Shown here piece by piece: positions 17,887 through 26,484 of a stretch of 64,000 nucleotides of DNA. The translations under genes and the position numbers were made by a program. The stretch lies in NCBI GenBank assembly GCA_947477885.1, contig CANJUD010000002.1:124001-188000 (forward strand), given 5' to 3'. The DNA is from Bacteroidota bacterium. Lineage in GTDB: Bacteria; Bacteroidota; Bacteroidia; UKL13-3. Within the stretch, counting starts at the first letter, position 1; each line of letters begins with the position of its first letter. The notes under the pieces are model-generated. The model was not told the DNA's origin. It saw only the letters and a program-made list of their open reading frames with translations, and ran no database searches.

Positions 17887-18149
17887 GCACAATTTTTATT
17901 GACGATATGCGGCAGTGCAGAATACTGTATTATCCTGTTTGAGGGCCGCAATTGAAGCCCAATAGGCACTAAAATTTTCAATGGCAATTTACACACGATA
18001 ATTGTATGCTTAAGGGCATTATCTATGGCTGAGAAATCTATACAGATATCACCAATAAAACCATTTGGCATCGTAGATACAAATTCCCTGCACAAATTCC
18101 AATAATATATGCTATGCAAATAACTATAATTCTTATCCCAATCCTGCAA
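17880..18149 (-). CDS. Doubtful small ORF (89 codons)
   Basis: A convergent ORF occupies most of the gap between the YD-like gene and the ABC exporter and overlaps the former by 7 bp. The translation (for example LHSIYYWNLCREFVSTMPNGF) has no signal peptide or motif I recognise. It may be a gene fragment or chance. I list it because nothing else explains this 300-bp stretch. Confidence 0.2.
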   Translation of the reverse strand: MQDWDKNYSYLHSIYYWNLCREFVSTMPNGFIGDICIDFSAIDNALKHTIIVCKLPLKILVPIGLQLRPSNRIIQYSALPHIVNKNCAQ

Positions 18150-18187
18150 AACAATATATATATATTATCTAACAATCTGAATTAAAA

Positions 18188-19912
18188 TTATTCAAACGTC
18201 AGATCCTCTAACATCTTCGCATACCTCCCTCCCATCTCCACCAAACTCCTATGATTCCCTCTTTCAATCACACTTCCATTTTCCAAAACCAAAATTTCAT
18301 CACAATGCATAATACCAGAGGGGCGGTGTGAAACTATCAAAGCAATTTTACCTTTCACTGCACTTTTTAGTCCGTCAATAATTTGTTTTTCGGTTTGCGT
18401 ATCAACGGCACTTAAGCAATCATCAAATACTAATAATTTAGGATCCATCGCTAAGGCACGTGCGATGCTGAGGCGTTGTTTCTGCCCGCCGCTGAGGGTG
18501 ATTCCGCGTTCGCCTATGAGCGTTTCAAATCCTTCGGGCATGGCTTCTATTGTATCATATAATGCGGCTTCTTTTGCTGCTTGTATAATAACTAAGTCAT
18601 CCAATTTTTCTTTACCAAAAGCTATATTGTTTCGCAATGTATCACTAAACAAAAATACATCTTGGGGAACATAGCCCACTGTTTGTCTATATGAATCTAA
18701 ATTAATTTTGTTGAGAGGTTTTCCATCTATATATATATGTCCATGGGTGGGGTCCGTCAATCGTAATAATAATTGACATATGGTAGTTTTTCCACTTCCA
18801 GTATGTCCCAATATTCCCAATGATTTTCCTTGAGTGAGTTTAAAGCTTATATCTGATAAAGCATTATATGTTTTATCGGGATAAGCAAATGATACATTCT
18901 TAAATTCTACGTCCGTTTCAAAAGCAAAGTTTGCATCTGGTTCTGGATTTTGTATAATAGGTATAGTATGTAAAAACTCATTGATACGCACCTGTGATGC
19001 CGCTGCTCTTTGCGTAGTTGAGGTTAGCCATCCCAGCATCGCCACCGGGAAAGTGAGCATGGTTATATATATAATAAACTCTGCAATAGTCCCAGGGCCA
19101 ATGGTTCCTTCCATTACTTTCAGTCCACCAATATATACTGTGAAGATGGAACTTAGGCCAACCAATAATAACATTAATGGGAACCACAGTGCATCCACCA
19201 TTGCCAAACTCAATGATCTATTTCTATAATCATGTGCTTCTTTTTCAAAACTATTTGCCATAGCACCTTGCTTGGCAAATGCTTTTACTACACGCAACCC
19301 ACTAAATGTTTCTTGTACAAAAGTGCTGAGGTCGCTGAGTTTACTTTGTAACCTATCACTCCTTTTATTAATTGTATTATTTATAAAATATACAGAAATG
19401 GAAAGTATAGGAAGTGGTGCCAAAACATATAATGCCAATTCAGCATTTACAGTGAACATAGAACTAATAACCACCACAAACATGGTAAGCATATTTACCA
19501 AATACATAATAGCTGGGCCCACATACATCCGCACACGTCCCACATCTTCGCTGATGCGGTTCATCAAATCTCCCGTATAATGTGTTTTGTAAAATGCAAA
19601 ATCTAGTTTTTGATATTGGGCATATATCTCATTCTTCAAATCGTATTCAATATTCCGCGACATCACAATTAATGATTGCCGCATCATATACATAAATACA
19701 CCACGTATAATAGCAGTACCAAAAATAATCCCTGTGAACAACCAAATATTCGCTGCAGCACTTCCGTCGGCCAATGAATTAAAAGCCTCACGAACATACA
19801 CAGCTTGATATACTGCAAAAATATTTGCCAAGCCAACAAACACTACACCCAATATAAATGGTCTGCGATACTGCCAGAAATATTTGTTGAGATGTTTAAA
19901 GGGTCTGTTCAT
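18188..19912 (-). CDS. ABC exporter, fused permease-ATPase (MsbA-like half transporter)
   Basis: This 574-residue inner-membrane protein has six predicted transmembrane helices in the first ~310 residues and an ABC ATPase at about 335-574. Walker A is GHTGSGKTT, the Q-loop is VGYVPQD, the signature LSGGQKQR and the H-loop is VSHRPSG. The Walker B region reads LLVFDDCLSAVD, so the usual catalytic Glu after the Asp is Asp (about residue 495). This is the pattern of the degenerate site in heterodimeric exporters, which suggests either a partner encoded elsewhere or weak hydrolysis. A -7-like element (minus-strand TACTTTTG) lies at 19923-19930. The substrate is unknown; lipids or drugs are typical. 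Confidence 0.92.
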   Translation of the reverse strand: MNRPFKHLNKYFWQYRRPFILGVVFVGLANIFAVYQAVYVREAFNSLADGSAAANIWLFTGIIFGTAIIRGVFMYMMRQSLIVMSRNIEYDLKNEIYAQYQKLDFAFYKTHYTGDLMNRISEDVGRVRMYVGPAIMYLVNMLTMFVVVISSMFTVNAELALYVLAPLPILSISVYFINNTINKRSDRLQSKLSDLSTFVQETFSGLRVVKAFAKQGAMANSFEKEAHDYRNRSLSLAMVDALWFPLMLLLVGLSSIFTVYIGGLKVMEGTIGPGTIAEFIIYITMLTFPVAMLGWLTSTTQRAAASQVRINEFLHTIPIIQNPEPDANFAFETDVEFKNVSFAYPDKTYNALSDISFKLTQGKSLGILGHTGSGKTTICQLLLRLTDPTHGHIYIDGKPLNKINLDSYRQTVGYVPQDVFLFSDTLRNNIAFGKEKLDDLVIIQAAKEAALYDTIEAMPEGFETLIGERGITLSGGQKQRLSIARALAMDPKLLVFDDCLSAVDTQTEKQIIDGLKSAVKGKIALIVSHRPSGIMHCDEILVLENGSVIERGNHRSLVEMGGRYAKMLEDLTFE

Positions 19913-19975
19913 ATTTGGTTTGCAAAAGTAAATATAGGAGTGCCACCTTTGCTGCTATAATTTTTAAACAACAAA

Positions 19976-20866
19976 ATGCGAAGGCCAATGTTTTACCTAA
20001 CACTATTTACACTGATATTTAATTTGGCGTGCAAAAACACAAGGACTACTTCTGAGCAATCGAAATCAAACGCTGACTCAATTGTTCAATTAAGTGAATC
20101 CAAACCAAAAGTTCACTCCCTATATAAGGAGCATAAAACCCAAACCATAGAATTATATGGTGTAAAAGTAGATCTCAAATTCCCCAACACGGTGAAAGGC
20201 TATATTATGGTTTTGCCTGGATGGAGTTTTCCAAGATATGATTGGTGCAATCAAACCACACTTTGCCAGAATGCATTAGAACAAGGGTTTGCCTTGGTGA
20301 TGCCTGACATGGGTGAAAGTATTTATGCCTCTCAGTTCTATCCGCAAAGTTGGGACAAGATGCGAAAGACCCTAACTCGTCGCTGGCTTACTGATACCTT
20401 AATAAAATATTTGCAAGACAGTTTCGATATCGTAAAACCGAAGCAGAACAATTTCATCATGGGCTTATCTACTGGAGCTCATGGCAGCGGGTTAATTGTG
20501 GAAGACAATCCAACATTATTTAAAGCTTGTGCTCTGCTATCTGGCGATTATGACCAAACCACATTGCCAATGGACTTGGTTTTTATTGCTACCTATGGAA
20601 GGTATGAGCAGTTTCCGCAAAGGTGGCAAACTGATAATGTGATTGCTGAAATAAGCAACTTAAACATTCCTGTTTTTATTGGCCATGGTTTGCAGGACCC
20701 TCTAATACCTATTTCTCAAAGTAAAATGCTAGAAATGAAATTGAAGAAGGAACATCCCACGCAGCTTATTCAAACAAATTACTTGAATGGAAAGCATGAT
20801 TACAAGTTTTGGGAGCTAGAATCGCAGCCTATCCTTACATTCTTCAACAATCAAATTGGCAATTAA
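19976..20866 (+). CDS. Lipoprotein alpha/beta hydrolase-like protein
   Basis: This 296-residue protein has a lipoprotein signal with lipobox NLAC (Cys19), so it is probably anchored in a membrane facing the periplasm. An alpha/beta-hydrolase fold is suggested by VKGYIMVLPGWSF (oxyanion-hole strand), the nucleophile elbow GLSTG (Ser165), an acid in IGHGLQDPLIP and a histidine in NGKHDY near the C terminus. These give a complete Ser-Asp-His set in the right order. The substrate is unknown. The gene is divergent from the ABC exporter with a 63-bp gap that must hold both promoters. The 291 bp downstream hold no feature I can identify. Confidence 0.75.
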   Translation: MRRPMFYLTLFTLIFNLACKNTRTTSEQSKSNADSIVQLSESKPKVHSLYKEHKTQTIELYGVKVDLKFPNTVKGYIMVLPGWSFPRYDWCNQTTLCQNALEQGFALVMPDMGESIYASQFYPQSWDKMRKTLTRRWLTDTLIKYLQDSFDIVKPKQNNFIMGLSTGAHGSGLIVEDNPTLFKACALLSGDYDQTTLPMDLVFIATYGRYEQFPQRWQTDNVIAEISNLNIPVFIGHGLQDPLIPISQSKMLEMKLKKEHPTQLIQTNYLNGKHDYKFWELESQPILTFFNNQIGN

Positions 20867-21157
20867 TATTTTTGCATTGGGGTACTTTTTTGTGCTTTTA
20901 TTTGATTCATGACACCAATCATTCTCGAAGTATGACAAAGATCATACTCCAAAACACCCTTACACCATCTTACAATATGTAATATTTGGAAATTGGGAGG
21001 ATGAATTTTCAAATAAAAATACCGATTTTTAGCAGATTTTATTAACCTGTAGCTTTATTTTGTTACCCAAAAGCATTGTAAGAAAATCCCAATCATTTTA
21101 ATATTTGAAATTTGCGTTCACGGCAATTTTGTACTTGAAACCAAATCACAGATTACC

Positions 21158-21853
21158 ATGAAAAACTCATTACAAATTGCTATTGCTTTATTTTTAATTT
21201 CATTATTAGCCCCTTCGGTTAGTTCTGCAGCGGCAACAAGAAACCCACTAGGTTTTATGATGCCGTGCAATTTAGTCATGGCCAAAAGCTCTGCAAAACT
21301 TGAACGCAAACCACTATTGTTATATATACATTCGAGCAAATGCTATTCGAGCAGAACTTTTACCCGCCAAATTACAAGCAAGCCAGCATTTGCTACTTGG
21401 GCAAAAAGCAACTTTATATGCATGGAAGCGAATGTACTAGATGGCAAAGGGAAATCGGTAGCAAAAAAATATGGTGTATTGAAATTACCCTCGATTGTGA
21501 TGCTTAGCTTTGATACAGATTTGGAATATGATGTAGAAATGAAAATGGATTCCGTATCCTTATATAATCAATTTCGCTCATTCCTTTCAGCCAATAGTTT
21601 GAAAAGCCAAATAGAGTTGATGCGTTCAACCAACGGTTTAACTTATCAAGCTGCTTCAAAAGCAATAGCAGAATCTTATGCCAAACATGATTTCAAGAAA
21701 AACCCAACAGGGTCGCCAGAAATGATGGCTGCTGAAAGAACATTACAAATTAGAAAGTTAAAAGATTTACATTTAGCTTATGCAGAAGAGTACAAAAAAT
21801 TAGTAGCTGTTAATAAAACCAACGAACAGAAGAAATCAGTAGCTCAGAACTAG
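21158..21853 (+). CDS. Secreted thioredoxin-fold protein
   Basis: This 231-residue protein has a Sec signal peptide (LQIAIALFLISLLAPSVSSAA). The next ~110 residues match a thioredoxin-like fold: KPLLLYIHSSKCYSSR followed by ITSKPAFATWAKSNFICMEANV and KKYGVLKLPSIVML with the cis-Pro. The redox motif is CYSS, so only the first cysteine of CxxC is present and a classical disulfide exchange is unlikely. The C-terminal ~70 residues are helical and charged. Such proteins in Bacteroidota are periplasmic thiol or scaffold proteins of unclear role. It is followed by a terminator and appears monocistronic. Confidence 0.75.
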   Translation: MKNSLQIAIALFLISLLAPSVSSAAATRNPLGFMMPCNLVMAKSSAKLERKPLLLYIHSSKCYSSRTFTRQITSKPAFATWAKSNFICMEANVLDGKGKSVAKKYGVLKLPSIVMLSFDTDLEYDVEMKMDSVSLYNQFRSFLSANSLKSQIELMRSTNGLTYQAASKAIAESYAKHDFKKNPTGSPEMMAAERTLQIRKLKDLHLAYAEEYKKLVAVNKTNEQKKSVAQN

Positions 21854-21892
21854 GCTCTTTTTTATTATTTTCAATATAATTAGTGATTAAAG

Positions 21893-21919
21893 AAAGCTCT
21901 CAAAATTGAGGGCTTTTTT
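21893..21919 (+). terminator. Terminator after the thioredoxin-fold gene
   Basis: AAAGCTCTCA pairs with TGAGGGCTTT around AAAT, with one wobble, and runs into six T. It directly precedes the EF-P promoter. Confidence 0.8.
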
Positions 21920-21921
21920 GT

Positions 21922-21953
21922 TTTGTGCCATAGTGGTAAAGCCCGTAATTTTG
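21922..21953 (+). promoter_or_regulatory. Putative EF-P promoter (TTTG-20-TAATTTTG)
   Basis: TTTG (21922-21925) and TAATTTTG (21946-21953) are 20 bp apart, a good fit to the Bacteroidota primary sigma consensus. Transcription would start about 21960, upstream of the ATG at 21978 but downstream of the TTG at 21906, so the shorter EF-P start is supported. The -33 box touches the T-tract of the previous terminator. Confidence 0.65.
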
Positions 21954-21977
21954 CATGATAAAATATTAAAACAAAAA

Positions 21978-22541
21978 ATGGCAACTACTTCAGATTTATC
22001 AAGAGGATCTTTTATCAAGTACAATGGCGAATTATGCCAAGTAACCGAGTATCAGCATCGCACACCGGGCAACCTTAGGGCTTTCTACCAAGTGAATATG
22101 CGTGTGATTCGCACAGGCAAACAAATTGAAAACCGCTTTAGAGCAGGTGAAGAAATTGAATTTGTTCGTGTTGAGATGAAACAACTCCAATATTTATATA
22201 AAGATGGGGAAAGTTTAGTATGCATGGACCAGGAAACATTTGACCAATTGTATATTCCTCAAATCTTATTTGGAAGTTCTTTTGCTTTCATGAAAGAAGG
22301 GGTAATTGTGGATGTTGCAATGGAAGGTGGTGAAAATCCTGTATCTGCAACAGCCCCGAGCAAGATGGAATTAGAAATAACTTATACCGAACCCGCTGTG
22401 CCGGGCAATACTGCGACCAATACTTTAAAACCTGCTACTTTGGAAACAGGAGCAAGTGTAATGGTACCTTTATTTGTGAATACAGGAGAGATAATAAGAG
22501 TAGATACAGCAGCCGGAACTTATGTGGAACGCGTAAAATAA
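21978..22541 (+). CDS. efp: Translation elongation factor P
   Basis: This 187-residue protein binds the ribosome between the P and E sites and relieves stalling at polyproline. The three beta-barrel domains are all present; the C-terminal domain has the hallmark ITYTEPAVPGNTATN and GEIIRVDTAAGTYVERVK. The tip of domain I, which contacts the P-site tRNA, reads HRTPGNLRAF. By alignment with E. coli (PGKGQAF, Lys34 modified by EpmA) and Pseudomonas (SGRN, Arg32 rhamnosylated), the tip residue here is Asn32. A lysylated or rhamnosylated tip is therefore not expected. The start at 21978 is supported by the promoter position and by homology (MATTSDLSRG). Confidence 0.95.
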   Translation: MATTSDLSRGSFIKYNGELCQVTEYQHRTPGNLRAFYQVNMRVIRTGKQIENRFRAGEEIEFVRVEMKQLQYLYKDGESLVCMDQETFDQLYIPQILFGSSFAFMKEGVIVDVAMEGGENPVSATAPSKMELEITYTEPAVPGNTATNTLKPATLETGASVMVPLFVNTGEIIRVDTAAGTYVERVK

Positions 22542-22562
22542 ATATTCATAAAATTACTTTTT

Positions 22563-22594
22563 GCAAGCAATCCATTTGGGTTGCTTGCTTTTTT
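22563..22594 (+). terminator. Terminator after efp
   Basis: GCAAGCAATCC pairs with GGTTGCTTGC (one bulged T) and is followed by six T. It separates efp from ffh. Confidence 0.88.
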
Positions 22595-22611
22595 AAAACT
22601 ATAAAATAAAC

Positions 22612-23940
22612 ATGTTTGAAAGTTTAAGCACCAAACTCGACAGGGCCTTTAAATTATTAAAAGGTCAGGGACGCATTACCGAAATAAATGTTGCGGAAAC
22701 TATAAAAGAAATTCGCAAGGCTTTATTAGATGCGGACGTAAATTATAAAATCGCCAAAGACTTTACTGATAAAGTTAAAGAAGAAGCATTGGGTCAAAAT
22801 GTGTTGACGAGTATATCGCCCGGGCAATTGCTTACCAAAATAGTAAACGACCAGCTTACTGTTTTATTAGGAGGTGAAACAGCTGATATTAACTTAGATG
22901 GAAACCCAAGTGTTATATTAATTGCTGGTTTGCAAGGCTCAGGTAAAACTACCTTTAGTGCCAAGCTGGCCAATATGCTCAAAAACAAACGCAACCGCAC
23001 GGTAATGCTTGCTGCGTGCGACGTTTACCGCCCTGCGGCTATTGATCAATTGAAGGTTTTGGGTGAGCAAATTCAAGTTCCTGTATACACTGATTATGAT
23101 AGTAAAGACCCTGTTGCAATAGCCCTAGCTGCTGTTGCAAAAGCCAAAGAACAAGGTTTCAAAACTATTATAATAGATACCGCTGGTCGCCTCGCTATCG
23201 ACGAGCAAATGATGGATGAAATATTCCGAGTAAAGCAAGCAATCAAACCCAGCGAAGTATTATTTGTAGTGGATAGTATGACGGGGCAAGATGCCGTGAA
23301 CACAGCAAAAGCATTTAATGATATACTAAATTTTGATGGTGTAGTGCTAACCAAACTGGATGGCGATACACGAGGAGGAGCAGCATTGAGTATTAAATCA
23401 ATGGTGAACAAGCCCATCAAATTTGTGGGTACTGGCGAGAAAATGGAAGCCCTCGATGTATTCCACCCTGATAGGATGGCCCAGCGTATTTTGGGAATGG
23501 GTGATATTGTGAGCTTGGTTGAGAAAGCACAATCAGTATACGACGAAGAGGAAACTGCCCGCATGAACAAAAAGATTGCGGCCAACAAATTCGACTTCGA
23601 AGATTTCTTGAATCAGATACAACAAATAAAAAAGATGGGAAATCTAAAAGACTTGATGGCGATGATACCAGGTGTGGGAAAAGCTATTAAAGATTTAGAT
23701 ATTAGTGACGATGCATTTAAAGAAATAGAAGCCATCATCCGCAGTATGACGCCCAAAGAACGTTCGAATCCAGATATATTAAATGGCCAACGCCGCAGTA
23801 GAATTGCTAAAGGAAGTGGAACACAAGTACAAAAAGTAAATGACCTTTTAAAGCAGTTTGAAGAGATGCGAAAAATGATGAAGACCATGAACAAAATGCA
23901 AGGAGCTGGCAGGGCAATGAAAATGCCTTTTGGGAAATAA
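22612..23940 (+). CDS. ffh: Signal recognition particle protein Ffh
   Basis: This 442-residue GTPase binds 4.5S RNA and signal sequences and delivers nascent membrane proteins to FtsY. The N domain occupies ~1-90. The G domain has the P-loop GLQGSGKTT, the insertion-box segment DVYRPAAIDQL, G3 DTAGR and G4 TKLDGD. The M domain has the RNA-binding stretch SMTPKERSNPDILNGQRRSRIAKGSG and a methionine-rich end (MRKMMKTMNKMQGAG). The length is normal. It lies 71 bp after efp with a terminator between them, so it probably has its own promoter. No SRP RNA gene was recognised in the window. Confidence 0.97.
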   Translation: MFESLSTKLDRAFKLLKGQGRITEINVAETIKEIRKALLDADVNYKIAKDFTDKVKEEALGQNVLTSISPGQLLTKIVNDQLTVLLGGETADINLDGNPSVILIAGLQGSGKTTFSAKLANMLKNKRNRTVMLAACDVYRPAAIDQLKVLGEQIQVPVYTDYDSKDPVAIALAAVAKAKEQGFKTIIIDTAGRLAIDEQMMDEIFRVKQAIKPSEVLFVVDSMTGQDAVNTAKAFNDILNFDGVVLTKLDGDTRGGAALSIKSMVNKPIKFVGTGEKMEALDVFHPDRMAQRILGMGDIVSLVEKAQSVYDEEETARMNKKIAANKFDFEDFLNQIQQIKKMGNLKDLMAMIPGVGKAIKDLDISDDAFKEIEAIIRSMTPKERSNPDILNGQRRSRIAKGSGTQVQKVNDLLKQFEEMRKMMKTMNKMQGAGRAMKMPFGK

Positions 23941-23983
23941 ATCGGTACCTTTAACATATATATGTTTTTGCGTATTTATATAA

Positions 23984-25099
23984 ATGATGAAGAAAAGTAT
24001 CTATATAGTAATCGTATTTTTAATATATCTTGCAAATATATTTGCCCATCCTCATTCAAATTCAAAGTATAGAATATTGTATAGTGATAGTTTAAAGTTT
24101 AGTAAAGCTATTTTAGCGTTATCCAATATAAAACCTGTTAACATTGACAAATTAGAACTTCCAAAATTTTCTGCTTATGATGATATCATATATCATACTG
24201 CATATACTTTATCATATAACGAATTGCACGAACAAGCAAATTGGGTTGCTTACGAATTAACAAGTGCTGAAACACAAAAGGCATTTGAGCGAACCAATAA
24301 ATTCAAACCCGACCCATTAGTAAAAACCTTTTCAGCAAATAATAGTGACTATGCCAAATCTGGTTACGACCGCGGCCACCTGGCCCCAGCATCCGATATG
24401 GGCTGGTCAGCCACAGCAATGGCTGAGTCGTTTTATTATAGTAATATGAGTCCGCAGGTGCCGGGTTTTAATAGGGGAATTTGGAAGAAAATGGAAGAAC
24501 TGGTTCGTACTTGGGCTGTTGATAATAATAATATATATATAACTACTGGCCCCATTTTAACTCCCGGACTAAGCACTATTGGACCAGATAAAGTTTCTGT
24601 TCCAAATTATTATTATAAAGTTATTCTCGATTACACGCTGCCATCAATAAAAGGTATTGGTTTTATTATAGCGAATGCGGCTTCACATGAACCACTGCAA
24701 TCATTTGCAGTAACTATAGACAGTGTAGAAAAATTAACAGGCATCGACTTCTTTAGCCAACTGCCCGATGCACAAGAAACTATTATAGAACAGACCGTAT
24801 GTGTTGATTGTTGGACTTGGAGCGTGGCAAATACCAAATCTGTAAAAAAAACGGACAAAAACGGGAACGCCTCATCAGGAGGAATGCAGTGCAATGGCCT
24901 CAATAAAACAGGTGCAAGGTGCCGAAACACCACTACCAATTCTTCTGGATATTGCTATCTGCATCAACCCCAATCCTCAGAACCTATTCAAAAAGAAAAA
25001 TTTTCAGTGCAGTGCTCAGGCACCACAAAGAAAGGTACGCGATGCAAACACATGACCTATAGTCCTAATGGACTTTGTTTTCAACATGGGGGAAATTAA
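23984..25099 (+). CDS. Secreted DNA/RNA non-specific endonuclease with tandem Cys3His motifs
   Basis: This 371-residue protein has a signal peptide (residues 1-22). The NUC1/EndA-type nuclease domain (beta-beta-alpha metal fold) occupies about 65-270. The catalytic motif is DRGH (His132) and the metal-coordinating region is NMSPQ...FNRGIWKKME. Such enzymes cut single- and double-stranded DNA and RNA, usually outside the cell. The C-terminal ~70 residues carry two tandem motifs with identical spacing, C-x9-C-x10-C-x2-H (starting CNGLNKTGARC and CSGTTKKGTRC), which look like small metal-binding units of the type also found at the ends of other bacterial nucleases. They may bind nucleic acid or the cell surface. 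The fusion is unusual. Confidence 0.88.
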   Translation: MMKKSIYIVIVFLIYLANIFAHPHSNSKYRILYSDSLKFSKAILALSNIKPVNIDKLELPKFSAYDDIIYHTAYTLSYNELHEQANWVAYELTSAETQKAFERTNKFKPDPLVKTFSANNSDYAKSGYDRGHLAPASDMGWSATAMAESFYYSNMSPQVPGFNRGIWKKMEELVRTWAVDNNNIYITTGPILTPGLSTIGPDKVSVPNYYYKVILDYTLPSIKGIGFIIANAASHEPLQSFAVTIDSVEKLTGIDFFSQLPDAQETIIEQTVCVDCWTWSVANTKSVKKTDKNGNASSGGMQCNGLNKTGARCRNTTTNSSGYCYLHQPQSSEPIQKEKFSVQCSGTTKKGTRCKHMTYSPNGLCFQHGGN

Positions 25100-25183
25100 T
25101 ATATATAATAAAAGGTAAATAATAGATGAAAGCTTGCTCACCTCCGAGAACACGAATACCCAAAAAAAACAAATAGCATTATA

Positions 25184-26362
25184 ATGAAAGATAATATAAA
25201 AATGGTTGCTAAAACCTTATCGGGTTTAGAAGATGTATTGGTTACCGAACTTGAAAATCTGGGTGCAACAGAAATTGTAAAGGCTAACAGGGCCGTAGCT
25301 TTTGAGGGAAGTATGAAAACTTTATATGAAGTGAATTATTTATGCAGAGTTGTGCTTCGTGTTTTAATTCCCATCACCACTTTTAAAGTGAACGACCAAC
25401 AAGAACTATATGATGAAATTGGTAAAATAGATTGGAGTAGTTATATAGCAGAAAATGATACAATAGCTGTTGATAGTGTTGCCAATGCTTCTGCATTTAC
25501 CAATAGCATGTTTGTGAGCATGAAAGTAAAAGATGCGATTGTAGATCAGTTCAGAAACAAAACAGGAGTTCGACCATCAGTATATACTGAAGACCCTGAT
25601 TTGAGAATTAATATACATATATATAAAGATGATTGCACCGTGAGTCTAGATAGTTCGGGCAGTTCGTTACATAAACGTGGATATAGATTAGAAAGCAATA
25701 AAGCTCCACTAAATGAAGTGCTGGGTGCTGGCTTGGTATTACTAAGTGGCTGGGACAAGGAAAGCAATTTCATCGACCCGATGTGTGGTTCTGGAACTTT
25801 ACTCACTGAAGCATGCATGTATGCTAAGAATATTCCTCCCGGATATTTTCGCAAAACATATAGTTTTATGTATTGGAAAGGTGAATATGAATATGATGAA
25901 AATTTATGGAATGAAATTGTAGCCGAAGCAGAAAAAAATATTATACCACTTAAAGCAAATATATATGGTAGTGATAATGCAAAAGCAAGTGTGGCTATTG
26001 CAAAAAGTAATTTAAAATCGGCAGGGATAAGAGAAGAAGTTACTATACAAAATTTATTGTTCCAAGACACTACAGCACCTGAAGGCACGGGCGTTGTGAT
26101 TATGAATCCACCCTACGGAGAACGCATGGACAAGGATGATGTGGAAGTATTATATAAAAATATAGGCGATACACTTAAAACAAAATATCAAGGATATGAT
26201 GCTTGGCTAATATCGAGCAATAGTGAAGCAATAAAAAAAATTGGATTGAAAGCTTCCAAAAAAATTGTGATATATAATGGTCCGCTAGAATGCAGATTTT
26301 TGAAATATGAAATGTATAGAGGAACTAAACGCGTTTTTGTAGATGGTGAGGAAGTTAAATAG
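25184..26362 (+). CDS. THUMP-domain class I SAM-dependent RNA methyltransferase (RlmL-like)
   Basis: This 392-residue cytoplasmic enzyme has an N-terminal ferredoxin-like/THUMP region (~1-160), which binds RNA, and a C-terminal Rossmann methyltransferase. The SAM-binding motif is DPMCGSGTLLTEA and the catalytic NPPY-type motif is MNPPYGERM, typical of N-methylation of an exocyclic base amine. The order matches the RlmL half of E. coli RlmKL (23S rRNA m2G2445); the RlmK half is absent, as is normal outside gamma-proteobacteria. The target base is inferred only. A heptad repeat follows 17 bp after the stop. Confidence 0.9.
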   Translation: MKDNIKMVAKTLSGLEDVLVTELENLGATEIVKANRAVAFEGSMKTLYEVNYLCRVVLRVLIPITTFKVNDQQELYDEIGKIDWSSYIAENDTIAVDSVANASAFTNSMFVSMKVKDAIVDQFRNKTGVRPSVYTEDPDLRINIHIYKDDCTVSLDSSGSSLHKRGYRLESNKAPLNEVLGAGLVLLSGWDKESNFIDPMCGSGTLLTEACMYAKNIPPGYFRKTYSFMYWKGEYEYDENLWNEIVAEAEKNIIPLKANIYGSDNAKASVAIAKSNLKSAGIREEVTIQNLLFQDTTAPEGTGVVIMNPPYGERMDKDDVEVLYKNIGDTLKTKYQGYDAWLISSNSEAIKKIGLKASKKIVIYNGPLECRFLKYEMYRGTKRVFVDGEEVK

Positions 26363-26378
26363 GTCCGACGCGGTGGAA

Positions 26379-26406
26379 GGACTAAGGGATAAGGATTAAG
26401 GACTAA
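26379..26406. repeat. GGAYTAA heptad repeat
   Basis: Four in-phase heptads: GGACTAA, GGGATAA, GGATTAA, GGACTAA, followed by GGGGCTGACGCGG. They lie just behind the THUMP methyltransferase gene. Confidence 0.85.
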
Positions 26407-26484
26407 GGGGCTGACGCGGAGGTGGGACTTGCCCTTACTCGTTAAAACTAGTATATTTGTAGTTGACTTATCAATACAATTTTT

